From Papilionanthe hookeriana x Papilionanthe teres (lineage: Eukaryota; Streptophyta; Magnoliopsida; Asparagales; Orchidaceae), in NCBI GenBank assembly GCA_022702705.1, contig CM040439.1:34226930-34290929 (forward strand): DNA of 64,000 bases, in the 5' to 3' direction. Below the pieces are notes generated by a model, which saw nothing but the letters and a program-made list of their open reading frames with translations, was not told the DNA's origin and made no database searches. Positions 1 to 11,508 of this stretch are shown piece after piece. How positions within the stretch are numbered: the first letter of the stretch is position 1; every line of letters starts with the position of its first letter. A program made the translations under genes and the position numbers.

Positions 1-326
1 TTAATGGAATTGCCTTTTGAATGGTACTCTCCCTGTGTTCAAAATTTAATTCGACGTGGTTTCTTACCTCGACAATGGACAAAAGGTCAATCACAACATT
101 TTGAAAATTTATGGAATAACTCCGGTCGTCCACCCAATGCAAAACATGGTCTCGTATTCTGCACGTAGGATCGCCGACGATACCGAATTTAGCTTGGTTG
201 TCACCCGCGAGTCTAATGAAAACCGCATGGAAACTACGAAGAACTCGAAGATTTACAAATTGGAGATGCTCCACCGAATTCGAAGAAGAGATCAAATCTA
301 CAATAGATGAGTTAACGGAAGTTAAC
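1..326 (+). pseudogene. pol: Tat-A pol: protease-RT linker (partial at window edge)
   Basis: This is the segment between aspartic protease and reverse transcriptase. It matches Tat-B 17050-17364 nearly base for base. Visible residues include MELPFEWYSP near the start, a GFLPRQW-like stretch, and a glycine-rich end that reads GLGFGTVG in Tat-B. The same landmarks appear in the antisense relative at 42280-42474, so it is a conserved Tat linker. No catalytic residues are expected here. The frame is broken by small indels, for example near position 165. In Ogre elements an intron interrupts the protease-RT region; I could not define one here. The 5' part lies beyond the window. Confidence 0.75.
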
Positions 327-1290
327 TTAGGTACTAGCGAAGAACCTAGACCTACCTTTGTTAGCTCCTTACTCAATAAAGAAGACTCCGAAGAAATAAT
401 TAAGTTATTAATGGAATTTAAAGATTGTTTTGCTTGGAGCTACGATGAGATGCCGTGTTTAGCTCCGGAGGTCGCAGATCCATAAGCTAGGGGTGGATCC
501 CGCTATGTTCCTGGTCGTACAAGGTCCCGTAAGAATGCGTCTAGAAATCGAACAACAAGTCATAGCTGAAGTTAAGAAGCTAATAGACGCTAAATTTGTC
601 CGTGAAGAACAATACCCGACTTGGTTAGCCAATGTGGTACCAATGTGAAGAAGAATGGTCGAATCGAATTTGTGTGGATTTCGGAGATTTAAACAAGGCA
701 TGTCCAAAAGATGAATTCCCTCTACCGATCCCGTAATTAATGATCGACATTACTTCAACACATGAAATATTTTCATTCATGGATGGATCTTCGTGATACA
801 ACCAGATAAAAATGGCTCCGTAAGATGAAAAACTTACAGCATTCGTAACGCCGATCGGAGTATATTGCTACACAAGTGATGCCATTCGGATCGAAGAACG
901 CAGAGCAACCTACCGAGAGCAATGACAAGAATTTTTGATGATCTCATCCACAATCAAGTCGAATGCTACGTGGATGATGTGGTCATCAAAAGCAAAGTAA
1001 AGGAAAACCACTCGTATGATTCGAGAATTGTTTTCGAACGATTAAGACAATTTAACCTTAAGATGAATCCCTTAAAATGCGCCTTCGGCGTCACCTCCGG
1101 AAATTCTTAGGATTCGTTGTCCGACATCGTGGAATTGAAATCGACCCGGAAAAGATTAAAGCCATCTTAGAAATGCCGCCTCCCGTAACCTTAAAACAAC
1201 TACGATCTTTTCAAGGGAAGCCGGCATATCTTCGACGCTTTATCTCAAACTTGTCGGTAGGTGTCGGCCTTTCTCGGCACTAGTTAAAAA
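327..1290 (+). pseudogene. pol: Tat-A reverse transcriptase domain
   Basis: This is the RNA-dependent DNA polymerase domain of a Ty3/gypsy element. Recognisable blocks in order are an N-terminal stretch ending in CFAWSYDEMP, then FVREEQYPTWLANVVP, a catalytic block containing FMDG, and the YVDD active site at 967-978, where the second and third catalytic aspartates lie. The domain ends in a connection region with FQGKPAYLRRF. The sequence is fragmented by single-base indels and stops, among them a TGA inside the SGYNQIKMA motif near 797. That site reads CGTG where CAGG is expected, which is one of many oddities at CAG sites. The inner copy shares most of these breaks, so they may not all be real. 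Confidence 0.85.
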
Positions 1291-1792
1291 GGATGCCAAA
1301 TTTATTCGGGAAGAGAAATGCCGTAGGGCCTTCGAGGACATTAAGCAATATTTAATGACACCTCCCGTCTTAGCAGCCCTGGCCTCGTGTAGACCGCTAA
1401 TACTTTATACCGCGGCTTTAGACGACTCTCTCGGAGCCCTATTAGCCTGTGTCAATGATGAGGGTAAAGAAAATGCTCTTTACTACCTAAGCCGTCATTT
1501 ATCGCCGACGGAAATAAGGTATCCCGCAATTGAAAAGCACCGTTTAGCCCCGATCTTCGCCGCTCAAAAGCTCAGGCATTACATGCTTTCTCATAAGGTC
1601 AACCTGATTTCGAAATTTAATCCATTGCAATACTTGATGACCCGTCCAACGCTTTCCAGCAGACTTGCCAGATGGTCAATGATATTATTGCAATTCGATA
1701 TAACTTTCGTGCCTCTTCGTGCCGTAAAGGGACAAGTCCTAGCAGACTTCCTTGCAAAGACACCCTTTGCCGGCAGAATCGCCTCTCAATGA
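1291..1792 (+). pseudogene. pol: Tat-A first (gypsy-type) RNase H domain
   Basis: This domain would degrade the RNA strand of the RNA/DNA hybrid during reverse transcription. The open stretch 1355-1792 shows the usual gypsy RNase H pattern: a LYTAALDDSLGALL block, YYLSRHLSPTEIRYPAIEKH, and RPTLSSRLARWSMILLQFDI, followed by VKGQVLADFLAKTP, the tether found at the end of this domain in Tat elements. The first acidic position (D in the LYTAA-D context) is less typical than the usual D-A-S triplet. A second, different RNase H follows directly. The matching copy in Tat-B is 18341-18863. Confidence 0.8.
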
Positions 1793-1815
1793 CGACTTGC
1801 CGGATGAACAAATAA

Positions 1816-2295
1816 TGAACCTAGAAGACCCCGATGATCGACGTTGGGAATTATATTTCGACGGAGCATCTTCAAGCACATAAAGACGAAGAATCGCAAG
1901 TGATAGTGCCCGGTAAGGCAGTGGATCGGATTAATCTTTATAACACCGGAGCGGGGGATGTTAAGATACTCCTACCACTTGACGAGCCGTGTACAAATAA
2001 CGAGCGGAATACGAAGCCCTCATAACAGGATCTGGAATTAACTATTCAAATGGGTATAACAGACATCAACATCTACGGGGATTCGCAATTAATCATTCAA
2101 CGGATCGCGGACAATACGGAATTTTAAAACCAAGACTCGAGCAATACTTCCAAGTATGCCATACAATCTGTTGGAACAGATTCCAAATGTGACAATCTAC
2201 AAAATTCCCGTAAAAGAAAACGCTTTAGCGGATGCGTTAGCCCGCCTCGCAAAAGAATTTGCCTGTTTGCAAGATGAATCGATGGAAGTGTCGGT
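1816..2295 (+). pseudogene. pol: Tat-A second (archaeal-like) RNase H domain
   Basis: A second RNase H follows the first, which is a hallmark of the Tat clade of Ty3/gypsy elements. The blocks seen are WELYFDGAS (first aspartate), a TNN-E-YEAL block (glutamate), GDSQLIIQ (second aspartate), and an ENALADALARLAKEF end. These residues are spread over several frames because of small indels, which are numerous between 1870 and 2120. Family knowledge says this extra domain was acquired by the Tat lineage and resembles archaeal and cellular type I RNase H. The same domain in Tat-B is at 18864-19345. Confidence 0.75.
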
Positions 2296-2439
2296 TCACT
2301 GACGTCGTGTCCTATCACGTACTCGACATAGACACAATACACAAATCGAAAAAGAAGAAGAATCGACTGGTAACAAATACGTAAAATACGTAAGATTGGC
2401 GACAACCATTAATAGACTACTCCGCAAACAGGAAAACTA

Positions 2440-3701
2440 CCGGACGATAGGTCGTTAGCCCATCGTATCAAGAAAAGAACTCTGTCCTATGCATTAATAA
2501 ACAACACATTATACAGAAGGTCTTTTGATCAAATGTGGCTAAGATGCCTAAGCGGGTCCGAGGCCCGTGAAATTGTTAAAGAGGTGCATTCAGGACTCTG
2601 TGGCGCTCACCAGTCAGGTCCAAAGATGAAAATGAAAATTAAAAGATCAGGGTATTACTGGCCCTCGATGATGACCGACTGCATGAAAATCGCCAAGAGC
2701 TGTCACCAATGCCAAGTGCACGGAGTGGTTCTACACCAACCTCCAAATGTGCTACATCCGACAACCGCATCGTGGCCATTCGAATGTCGGGGCACGATAT
2801 AGTGGGTCCAATAGAACCACCGTCGTCAAAAGGACATCGCTTCATTCTTGCGGCTACAGATTACTTTTCCAAGTGGGCGAGGCGGCTCCACTCGGAGAAG
2901 TGAAAGCACACCACGTGCTACGCTTTTTAAGAACCAAGTTGTCTACCGTTTCGGAGTGCCGCGCAGGATCATCTCGGATAATGGGTCGACATTCGAAGCA
3001 CGCAAATCAACAATTTTGTCGGAGACATGGAATCGACCGGCGATATTCAACAATTTACTACCCAAGAGCAAACGGCCTTGTCGAGGCTTTTAATAAAACT
3101 CTCGTTCAAATTTTAAAGAAAACCTTGGATGACAATAAGAGAAATTGGCACGAAGAAGTTGTTAGAAGCGTTATGGGCCTACCGGACAACCTTCGTAACT
3201 CCTACTCAAGCTACACCTTATGCTCTCAGTGTATGGGTCCGAGGCAAGTGTTACCTTTAGAAGTCCGAGCTTTCCTTCACTCGTGATTGCGATTGCAAAC
3301 AAAATCACGACGAAGAAAATGCCAAATTGCGACTAGAAGAATTGGAAAGCCCGGAAGAGAAAAGACTTGCAGCGCAGATAGAATTTAGAACTATACCAAG
3401 CTAAGATGGTTCAAGCCCATGACAGGACCGGGTCCGCCCAAGAACCTTCAAAGTTGGTCATTTAGTTCTCGTTCTCAAAAGACCTATCCTCGCACACCGC
3501 AAGATAGGAGGAAAATTTGAACCCACTTGGGAAGGACCGTTTGCGGTCGAGGCAGTCTACTCGAGAGGCTCCTACCAGCTAGTGAATTGCCAAGGAGAAC
3601 GACATATGCTTCCGATCAATGGACGATACTTGAAAAAGTATTACGCTACCTGATGTTTCGAAGGAATGAACTTTCCATCCCTAGAAGCACGGGTGAAGTA
3701 A
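2440..3701 (+). pseudogene. pol: Tat-A integrase
   Basis: Integrase inserts the element cDNA into the genome. The zinc-binding N-terminus reads with histidines in EVHSGLCGAHQSG and cysteines in SCHQCQVHG. The catalytic core follows, with the first aspartate in DIVGPI (near 2797), the second in SDNGSTF (near 2975) and a glutamate in the LVEAFNKTL block (near 3080). The C-terminus has a GPY/F-type module, KIGGKFEPTWEGPF (near 3500-3545). The final codons match the Tat-B stop at 3699-3701. The frame is broken by single-base changes near 2795, 2940, 3225 and 3550, each located by comparison with Tat-B 19480-20740. Confidence 0.85.
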
Positions 3702-3950
3702 TTACTTATGACTGGGTCCGAACCCAAAATAATAAAAAATGTGCTAAGATAAATAAAATCATGATAATAAAGTTTTCCTTATTTTCTCTCTTCCAAATCA
3801 AAATCTCTTTCCTGATCTTTTCCTACTTCACTCCTGTTGAATTTAAAAAATATAAAAATGATAAAAAAAATTGTTTTTAATAAACATTTTCTTAATGTTC
3901 TTGTTCTTAAGATACGCCCTCGATCCTTTTCCTTGTCTTTTCGCGAGGAA

Positions 3951-4393
3951 ATGTCGAACGGGCGGTTGGTCCCGAACTTTAGAAATGGCGTAAGCCTCGC
4001 ACTCGACGAAAAGAGGGTGAAAGATGGAGCGATAATAGAGATCGACTCGTACTTCGCTCCGGCAGCCCGCAATACGAGGAAAGTGACCGGGTCCCGATCG
4101 ATCGAGAGGAACCGCCCGATCGGACAAGAATGAAAGTGGGTGGCCCGAGCCACCAATCCAGACAAGAAGAAAAGAAAAACAAACACCGAAGAAGACAAGA
4201 GAATCAAATCTGTAGTCGCTACAGTAGAGGGCAGGCTTGTCAGCGCCGCACCCACAGAAACTCAGGAAGTACGAAGAGCTACTCTCACAGTAACTCAACG
4301 AAGAAACAAAAATCGCCGTATCCGCAAGATGCTAACTAAATTAGGAGCGGACCAGCGCGACTAGACAGTTGCTACTGCCAGTGCATATACTTC
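3951..4393 (+). pseudogene. Tat-A AlkB-type ORF, N-terminal part cut by the Tat-B insertion
   Basis: This is the start of the reading frame that follows integrase. It begins at an ATG at 3951, 249 bases after the integrase stop, and reads open to a stop at 4131-4133 (MSNGRLVPNFRNGVSLAL and on). After a frame change it continues as a very basic stretch rich in Lys and Arg (KKKRKTNTEEDKR, then RRNKNRRIRKML). A TAG interrupts it near 4362. I recognise no domain in this N-terminal region. At 4393 it is cut by the 5' end of Tat-B; the rest, including the dioxygenase core, resumes at 31920. The equivalent region in Tat-B is 20990-21429. Confidence 0.6.
4389..4393 (+). other. Target site duplication, left copy (ACTTC)
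   Basis: The pentamer ACTTC precedes the Tat-B 5' LTR and is repeated at 31920-31924 directly after the Tat-B 3' LTR. The undivided sequence in Tat-B (around 21425) has ACTTC once. A 5-bp duplication is what Ty3/gypsy integrase produces. Confidence 0.95.
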
Positions 4394-4889
4394 TATTGAC
4401 CTCATTTTTTATGAGGTCTTCTCTTCTTCTCTTTAGTACTTAGGATCTAGCCTTAGGCTTTTCCTTTGACTATCTTAGAGGATTAGAATCGGGACCCACC
4501 ACTTAGAAATTCAAACCACTTCTTAACTCCCCGCAAACTCCACAAACTTGATTGTAGACCCCTAATCACCTAGAGGGTTGAAATCAAATGAGGAAGTTTA
4601 AAGGATGAGTTCCTATGGGACTCTTCGGCCTTAGACCGCCTGGGTGGCCCGGTGTGGTGAGGAGGCCGACTTACACACACACTACACCTATACACTACAC
4701 TTTCACACACCTCCTAAAACCACACCCTTACCCAACTTGACCTCCCGACTCATGAAGGTGATTCACATGGATGGTCCTTAACCCCTAAGCCCTCGCTAAG
4801 AGGGTTAAGAACAACATAGCAGTATGCCTCAAATGAGTCCCTTCATGGCTCATGTGGGCTTGATGTGGCTTCATGGCTCAAAAAAAATG

Positions 4890-6190
4890 ATTTCATTCCA
4901 CTTACATTCACCCAATCTTCAATTTTCCAAATTTTCAATTTTTGACCCCCGGACCCAACACCCGCTTAGCCTACCCAAAACCCTTGAAATTACCCAAATT
5001 TTTCAAAATCCTCCAAAATCACCCAAAATTCCTCAAAATTTAATCCTAAACATTCCCACATTACTCAAATTCATCATCCATAGCCAAAAATACCAAAAAT
5101 TCTAAAAATACCTCCCAATACCCTCCAAATACCCAAAATGCCCCTCTTAGCCAAAAAATCCAAAATTCAGGAAATTCCCAGAAAATTCCAGAAAATCCCA
5201 AATATTCCCAATTTAATTTTGTTCAACTACACCATGGGCCAATTTTGTCAATTTACCCCACTTTTATCAAAACCCCCACTTGACCCATTTTAACCCAAAA
5301 TGAACCCAATGTCAAACCAAACCTACCCAATTGACCCAAATTCGGTGCAATTCAATTCTAAACTTCAATTCAACATCCCCAACACCAATCTAGACCAAAT
5401 CCAAGCCCAATTTGATTGGCATTGGGATCCAATTTCACTTTTGGCCTTAAAGCCCAATTTGGACCCATGACCCAAATTTAGCCCAAACTCACCCAACTCA
5501 ACTCCAATTAACCCCAAATCTTTTCTAAACCCTCCTTAACATCCCCATAAACAAAACACTAACATGATTTGCCCAAAATTTAGACCCAAACCCCACTCAA
5601 ATTCAACCCAAAATCAAAAAGCCCAATTTTGACCTAAACCCAAACCTAACCCAAATAGACCCAAACCCCAAAATCAAAACCCAACCAAAGCCAAAACCTC
5701 TTTGAAACACTCCCATAAATATTTCCCAACATTTATTTTACATCAATTTCAACCCTATCCCAACATTGGCCCAAGTTAGCCCAATTTGACCTACATTGGC
5801 CCATTTACCAAATAAACCCAAATTCAACCCAATTCAAACCCAAACCACCTTAAATCTATTTCAAATTACTCATGAAACATCCCTAAACCAAAACCAACAA
5901 TTTTTTGGCCCAACCTTTTACAAAAATTCTCATCCATGAATACATTCTTAAACTTAAAAGCCCACTTCCCTTAAACCTTCCTAAAAGCCCATTTCCTTCA
6001 AAATTCAAAAGCCCAAATCATCCTAAAGCCCACATGACATTTCCCCTCATCATACTTTCAATTAAATTCAATACCTAAGTCCTAAAATCATCATTAAGCC
6101 ATTCCAAATCAAGCTTCATGAAAATTCTCCACCAAAATACCAAAATTCCTAAATTCTATTTCCATGAAATCGACTAAACTTTTCCCAAGC
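4890..6190 (+). other. G-poor, CCCAA-rich block in LTR
   Basis: For about 1.3 kb the plus strand is nearly devoid of G except in GCCC and TTGG words, and is full of CCCAAA, ACCCAA and CCCAATTT words. The complement therefore carries many GGG runs. The same block is in 24955-26270 and 35630-36870, and a reverse-complement equivalent lies in the antisense relative at about 44560-45760. No coding pattern is visible. Confidence 0.7.
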
Positions 6191-6680
6191 CAAATGGAGC
6201 CAAATGCAAGCCATGAACAAGCCACATGAAGCCATGGAAGGTTTGACATGTGATGAAGCCATTAATGGCAAAAGGAGGAGCCTCTTTTAAGCCCCCTTAA
6301 AAAGGTTTTAACCCTTTTAATGCTTCACCTTAATCCATGATTAATCAAAATATTCATGGATGGTGACCTCTCCACCCTTTTCTAGCCGATTCACCCGATC
6401 CTCCCTCAGCCCAAATCAACCATGGGGAGGTGAACCAAGCCCATTTTCAATGGGTTGACCAAACCAAGTGCAAAAGAAGCCACCTCCCCATGCCATTTCG
6501 ATCCAACCACTTTACACATGTAAGGCTTCAATTGAATTCACTAACTTCAACCCCCGACCTCCCCGGCCTCGAGGGTGACCCTCGCCTCGCCGGCCGACCA
6601 CCGGCCGCCGGAAAACGCCATGGCCGAGACATGGGGAGGAGCCAAACCTTGGAATTCCACCTTGCCGAGCCGCCCCATGC

Positions 6681-6774
6681 CCAATGGCCACCATAGCCGT
6701 TCTTCCCATGCCCAGAGCAGTCGATCCCAACCCTTGGCCATCCCCGCGAGGCTCTCCAACCACCTCTATTTAAA
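6681..6774 (+). promoter_or_regulatory. Candidate core promoter in Tat-B 5' LTR
   Basis: A CCAAT pentamer (6681-6685) lies 86 bases before a TATA-like TATTTAAA (6767-6774). Both are kept in the other LTRs (TATTTAAA at 26831-26838 and 37064-37071). Spacing fits a plant core promoter and would place the RNA start near 6800. This is inference from spacing and conservation only. Confidence 0.35.
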
Positions 6775-7197
6775 CCCGACCCCCTCACGGCCATGGGGGA
6801 GTGTTGCACAAACCTTGCCGAAACTGCGCCAAAATTGTTCCAAACCCTACTCCATACTTAGAGCGAGCTTGATCCCCGATGTCAATTTGCCCTAATCCCC
6901 ACCGACGGAATCCAATTTCTAATCGGAATTTCACCCAAAAACCGGGACACCTCCTCACAGGTGAGCCAATCCCCAAATTGATTGGTCCTACACCTTCACT
7001 CGGACCGAGGGAAGCAGCTTCCCACCGAAAGCCCCATCTCCGAGGCCACCCAGGTTGCTCCAGACCTCCAAGCTTTGTGATCGGGCTGTGGTCACTTTCA
7101 TAGCTAGACGATTCACTGTGCCAAGGACTTCATCCGGAGCTTACTTGGACCCAATCGAAAGTGACACAACTCTCAGATCGAAGCTTCACTTCTCTGA

Positions 7198-7209
7198 GCA
7201 AAGGTATGA
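7198..7209 (+). other. Candidate 5' splice donor after the LTR leader
   Basis: The sequence GCAAAG/GTATGA has a good donor consensus, with GT at 7204-7205. It is conserved in the other LTRs (near 27265 and 37495). If transcription begins near 6800 it would end a leader exon of about 400 bases. A 7-bp perfect hairpin (TTCGTCT/AGACGAA, 7291-7309) follows. Confidence 0.3.
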
Positions 7210-7629
7210 ACTCATTCTTCTTCCCGAGCTTACAGAGATTCTCTATTTCATTTGAATAAATTTCAATGCATGTTTACCGTATGGATGTGTTCGTCTCTTC
7301 AAGACGAATCCATAGAGCATAAGAACACGAAAATCCATCGAGAATCGAGTGAGTTCTTAGTGGTTAGAGTGTGGACGGTCACGGGATCGCACCGGCCGTA
7401 GACGATGACCGAGAACCGTCGGATCGCGCGTGTATCGGATGGATGGCTTGGATTGCGTCGGACCGGCGAGATGGTGCGTGAACCGCGGGGCCCCGGGCGT
7501 CCGAGTCGGATGGCGGCGTCGAATGGGAGCGCGCCGCGTGGTCGTTCGGAGATGCCGAGGATGACGGGCGCCGACTCGGATAAGTAGGAAATTAGGGATT
7601 TTTCCGATTTATTTAAATACCGGAACTTC

Positions 7630-9409
7630 AAAAATCCATATCTTTGTGTAGAAAAATCACAAAAATAAAATAAAAATACCCTCTGCTCGAAGTGAAAGAG
7701 GAGAATAATGTGGAAAAGAAATTAATTAATTTTGCCCAGTACTTTATTTTTAATTAATTATTTACTCCCTGCATTATTTTAATTCTCCATGCATTCATAC
7801 AATTCACCATGGCATGAGACCATAGGGCTTTTGAAGCCTCTGAACTTGGGAACATTCCCTGAATTTTCCAAGGTCGAGACCATCTCTCGTGAAAAGTTAT
7901 TAATTTTTCAAATGCATGTGGCTGTTTTGAATATTTTAATTCCAAAAATTAGCATGTTGTGAAATAAATTCTAGGAAAATTTGGTGATGTTCCTTATGAC
8001 CAGAGAACCTCAGGAAAAATAAGGCTTGAGTTAATTCACTCAAAATAACCCTAATCGGCTTAAACACCCTAAATAGACCCCTAATTAATTAGAGCTAACT
8101 ATACATCAAATTGACTTGAAATCAATTCTCCACTGACCTTTAGAATCAGAGGAACCCACCATAAAAATTTGAAGTCAATTGGACTTGGTTAGCCCTACTA
8201 AATGGGTTGATTAAGCCATTTAGTCATTTTAAACTTTAAAAATTCATAACTTTCAAAATACCTTTCAAAAATTCACCAAATTTGTTTTGGAGCCTCTCGA
8301 TATCAGGGGAATTTAAGAAAATTAAAATTTCAATTTTCTAAAAAAGTTAATTTTTTAATATTATTTTAATATTTTAATAATTAAAAAATAAAAAAAATCA
8401 CAAAAATAATAAAATTCACCAAAATGTCATATTTTGAAATTTAATCACTTAGGAACAAACCCCATATTTTTCTCAGGTCTATTTAATGAGATATTAAATT
8501 TTAAAGCCCTAGGGTAATTTTAAAATTAAAAAAATGTATTTTCTAGCATTTTCACTAAAATAATTATAATAAATCAAAGAAAAATCGAGAAAATTGTAAA
8601 ATTTGGTTCTCTCGGAATCCTTGATATCAGAGAGAATTTTAAAAAACTATAAAATTCATTTTTCAACTTATATTCTATTTTTAAATTAATTAATACTCCG
8701 AACTTAAAATAATTTTAATAAATAAAATATAATTCAAAAAATCACAAAAATTAGTCCAAGTGGTCCTCTGGTCATTAGGAATGCCCCATAATTTTCTTAA
8801 GGACAGAAACTTTCCCTTGGTCATATTATTGAATTTTCCTTGGAAATCCTTATTTTCCACCAAAAATAAATATATAAATAAATTAAATACAGAAAAATCA
8901 CATTTTCTCCTCTAATGTCTTTATTGACATATGAGTGAAGTCACATAAAAATTTCAAATTCATTTGAGCTCAATTTAGTGAGTTATGAAATTATTAGGCT
9001 TGAAGGGCAAAATGGTAATTAAAATTTTTAACCCTTAATTAAAACTTTAGGCTTAATAAAATTAATAAGTAAAATATTTGATTTTAATCTGATTTGGATG
9101 ATTGAAATTTAGATAATTAAAGGGTAGAAACCTACTAAACAATTTAAAATAATTGAAATAAATCTTAATTAAATAATTGATTAAATTTGGAAGAATAATA
9201 AAATTGGAATTATTAAAATAGGGATATTATTAGGAAGAGGTTTATTCTTTAATCTAAGGATCCCTAAATTAATCATCTCAATAATATTTAATTCTTAATT
9301 AAAAAGGTAATCCAAATTTAAGTCTTAAAGTATTAAAAGATTCAATCATTTAAATTGAATTAAAGGTAAATTATTAAACTCTTTTTAAAAAGTTTCAATT
9401 AAAATTAAA
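7630..9409 (+). other. AT-rich LTR interior without recognisable gene
   Basis: This stretch is AT-rich with long A and T runs, has stops in all frames, and shows no recognisable motif. It is collinear with the other two LTR copies. Confidence 0.7.
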
Positions 9410-9740
9410 ATTAAAAATAAAATTAAATTAAAAAATTAAATTAAATTAAATTAAATCAAAAAATATAATAATAATAAAACTAAATTGAATTAAATTGAAT
9501 AAATAAATTAAATTAAATTAAGTAATTAAATTAAATTAAGTTAAGTTAAATAAATAAATTAAATTAAATTAAATTAAATTAAATTAAATTAAATTAAAAA
9601 AAATATATTAAATTAAATTAAATTAAATTAAATTAAATTAAATTAAAAAATATATATATTAAATTAAATTAAATTAAATTAAAACAAATTAAATCAAATC
9701 AAATAAATTAAATTAAATCAAGTTAAATTAAATTGAATTA
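9410..9740 (+). repeat. (AAATT)n array, 5' LTR of Tat-B
   Basis: Tandem AAATT/TTAAA pentamers are broken by short AAAATATATA interruptions. The array has the same place in all three LTRs (29470-29785 and 39705-40010) but differs in length, as expected for slippage. Confidence 0.9.
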
Positions 9741-10052
9741 AATATAACATCACCTAAGACATGAAGAATTCAAAATAAATCTAAAATAACTTGAACACTA
9801 TTCCAAACTTAAATCATTAATTTGAATTTAAATTCGAATCACAAATCATTAAATGTCATTTTGCCCTTAGAGCCCTCACTAAGTATAACTCCTAAATGGA
9901 GTATCAAGTGAAATGACACTTCACTTATAGGATATTCAAATGTCCCAGTTCACTGAGCAAGACAACAAAACTTAAACTCTCGGACGATTAATTCATTTGT
10001 ATAATTAAATTCATTTGGACTTAAAACAATCCTAGAAATATTGAAAAGATGT

Positions 10053-10068
10053 TTAAGATTCGTCTTAA
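10053..10068 (+). other. Small hairpin with a TTCG loop in LTR
   Basis: TTAAGA and TCTTAA pair perfectly around a TTCG loop. The same sequence is present in LTR2 and LTR3. A role in the RNA is only a possibility. Confidence 0.4.
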
Positions 10069-11035
10069 GCACTTCCTCAATATGATAGGATATTTATAAG
10101 AACAATTGGACTTAGTTGTTCTTTGATGAAGAAAATCGTCCTCAAACTAAAACACAAGAACCTAGACGTCATAGGAGATGACTAGCTATAGGATAGGAAC
10201 TTCGTAGAAAACCATAACCCTTCCTTTAGCTTTACCTAGGAACTTACTTTAAATGCTTAAATATTCTAACTGTGTTTTAAGTGCAGTTTGGGATGACGGG
10301 AAGACCCTCCAGGTACGCTTTTATTTTATTGCGATTTACTTTACTGCAATTTATTTAATCGCGTTGCACTTTACCTTTCTTGCATGATAAACAACAGTTG
10401 CATGAAAACCTACACCTTTAGGACAGAAACCAAAACTAAAACCCATAACTAAATTAAAAGACACTACAAGATAAAATTCACCTCCACAACATTTCAAAAT
10501 ATAAGACAACTCAAAATTTAATCACAAACAGAACAACAAAACTACAACTACAACTAAATTAAAATGTCTCATTAAATGATCGGGAATACCTCGGATGATG
10601 TAACCCACGTGTTGCTAACGGGATTTCCCACGGTCTAAATGAAAGTGCGGAACTCATTTAGTCGAGTTTAGCAAATTCATCCGGACTAAGTGAATTCGCT
10701 GAAAATAACGGTGTCGGGATGACTGGAACCGTGGGATCTTAATCGGTTCCGTTTAATCAACTTTAAGATTTGTTTTAATTAAAACATAAAAAACACTTGG
10801 AAATTAAGACTTTCTTTAAACCGTAACACTTCTCTCATCTCCCGATTTATGATTTCTAAAACTAAACCTCTGCGACAACAAGGAGCTCTGAGCATGGTGG
10901 GCAACGACGGCCATCGTCATCGATAAAATCCGAGTCTACTTCAAGCAAAACTTTCCTTAGAACTAAATAACCAAGCCATAGGACTTCGAGGTAGTTTGCC
11001 TAATGCAACATAAATCCTCAACTCTTCGTTAGGCA

Positions 11036-11154
11036 TTTGCATGATCATGTCATGTAAATTAAGCCCTAACCGGTCTTAGGATTCCGAGGTAGTCGTTTGG
11101 CACGACATAAACCCCCACATCTTCAAGGCTATTTGTATGATTTCATCATACAAA
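11036..11154 (+). other. Pair of hairpins in a tandem duplicated unit near the LTR end
   Basis: Two imperfect copies of a unit of about 100 bases (starting near 10980 and near 11080) each end in a hairpin. The first is TTTGCATGA with TCATGTAAA (11036-11058). The second is TTTGTATGAT with ATCATACAAA, perfect, with a 3-base loop (11132-11154). Equivalents are 31089-31111 and 31185-31207 in LTR2, and diverged but still pairable versions at 41305-41326 and 41401-41426 in LTR3. Confidence 0.5.
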
Positions 11155-11508
11155 CATAAGTCCTAATTAATTAAAATTGGCAAGATCAAAACATTAAATA
11201 AACATTAGGACCTTCCTAAATTCAAGCCAAACAATAGGATAGTCGGGAAATTACCGAAGTTCGCTTCTAATCTGTGATTTCTCCTACCTTTCTTCCTTTG
11301 GATTCCCAAAATATAATGCTCTAAATTTGATCCATTCCCTATTGAAATTTCAAAACTCAATCCCTTGAAAACTCAAACTTTGAAATTCTTGAGAGCAGAA
11401 CTACTGATTATTATCGAGAGTTTTCTTAGGTGATTCCCGTCACTTAAGATGTAATTAACTATAGGGGCTTGCCACTAATAGGAATTTTAAGAACCTGAGT
11501 AATATAAA

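Noticed and set aside
3779..4298. Long minus-strand open frames opposite the AlkB N-terminal region (also near 20868-21334)
   Set aside because: They have no recognisable motif and change between the two copies. They are shadows of the plus-strand coding region.
4940..6000. Telomere-like CCCTAAA/CCCAAAC words
   Set aside because: The words are irregular and mixed with other CCCAA words, with no tandem CCCTAAA run.
6512..7631. Open frames on both strands in the GC-rich parts of the LTR (also near 26576-27714 and 36832-37925)
   Set aside because: GC-rich DNA has few stops by chance. The frames differ in length and sequence among the three LTRs and show no domain.
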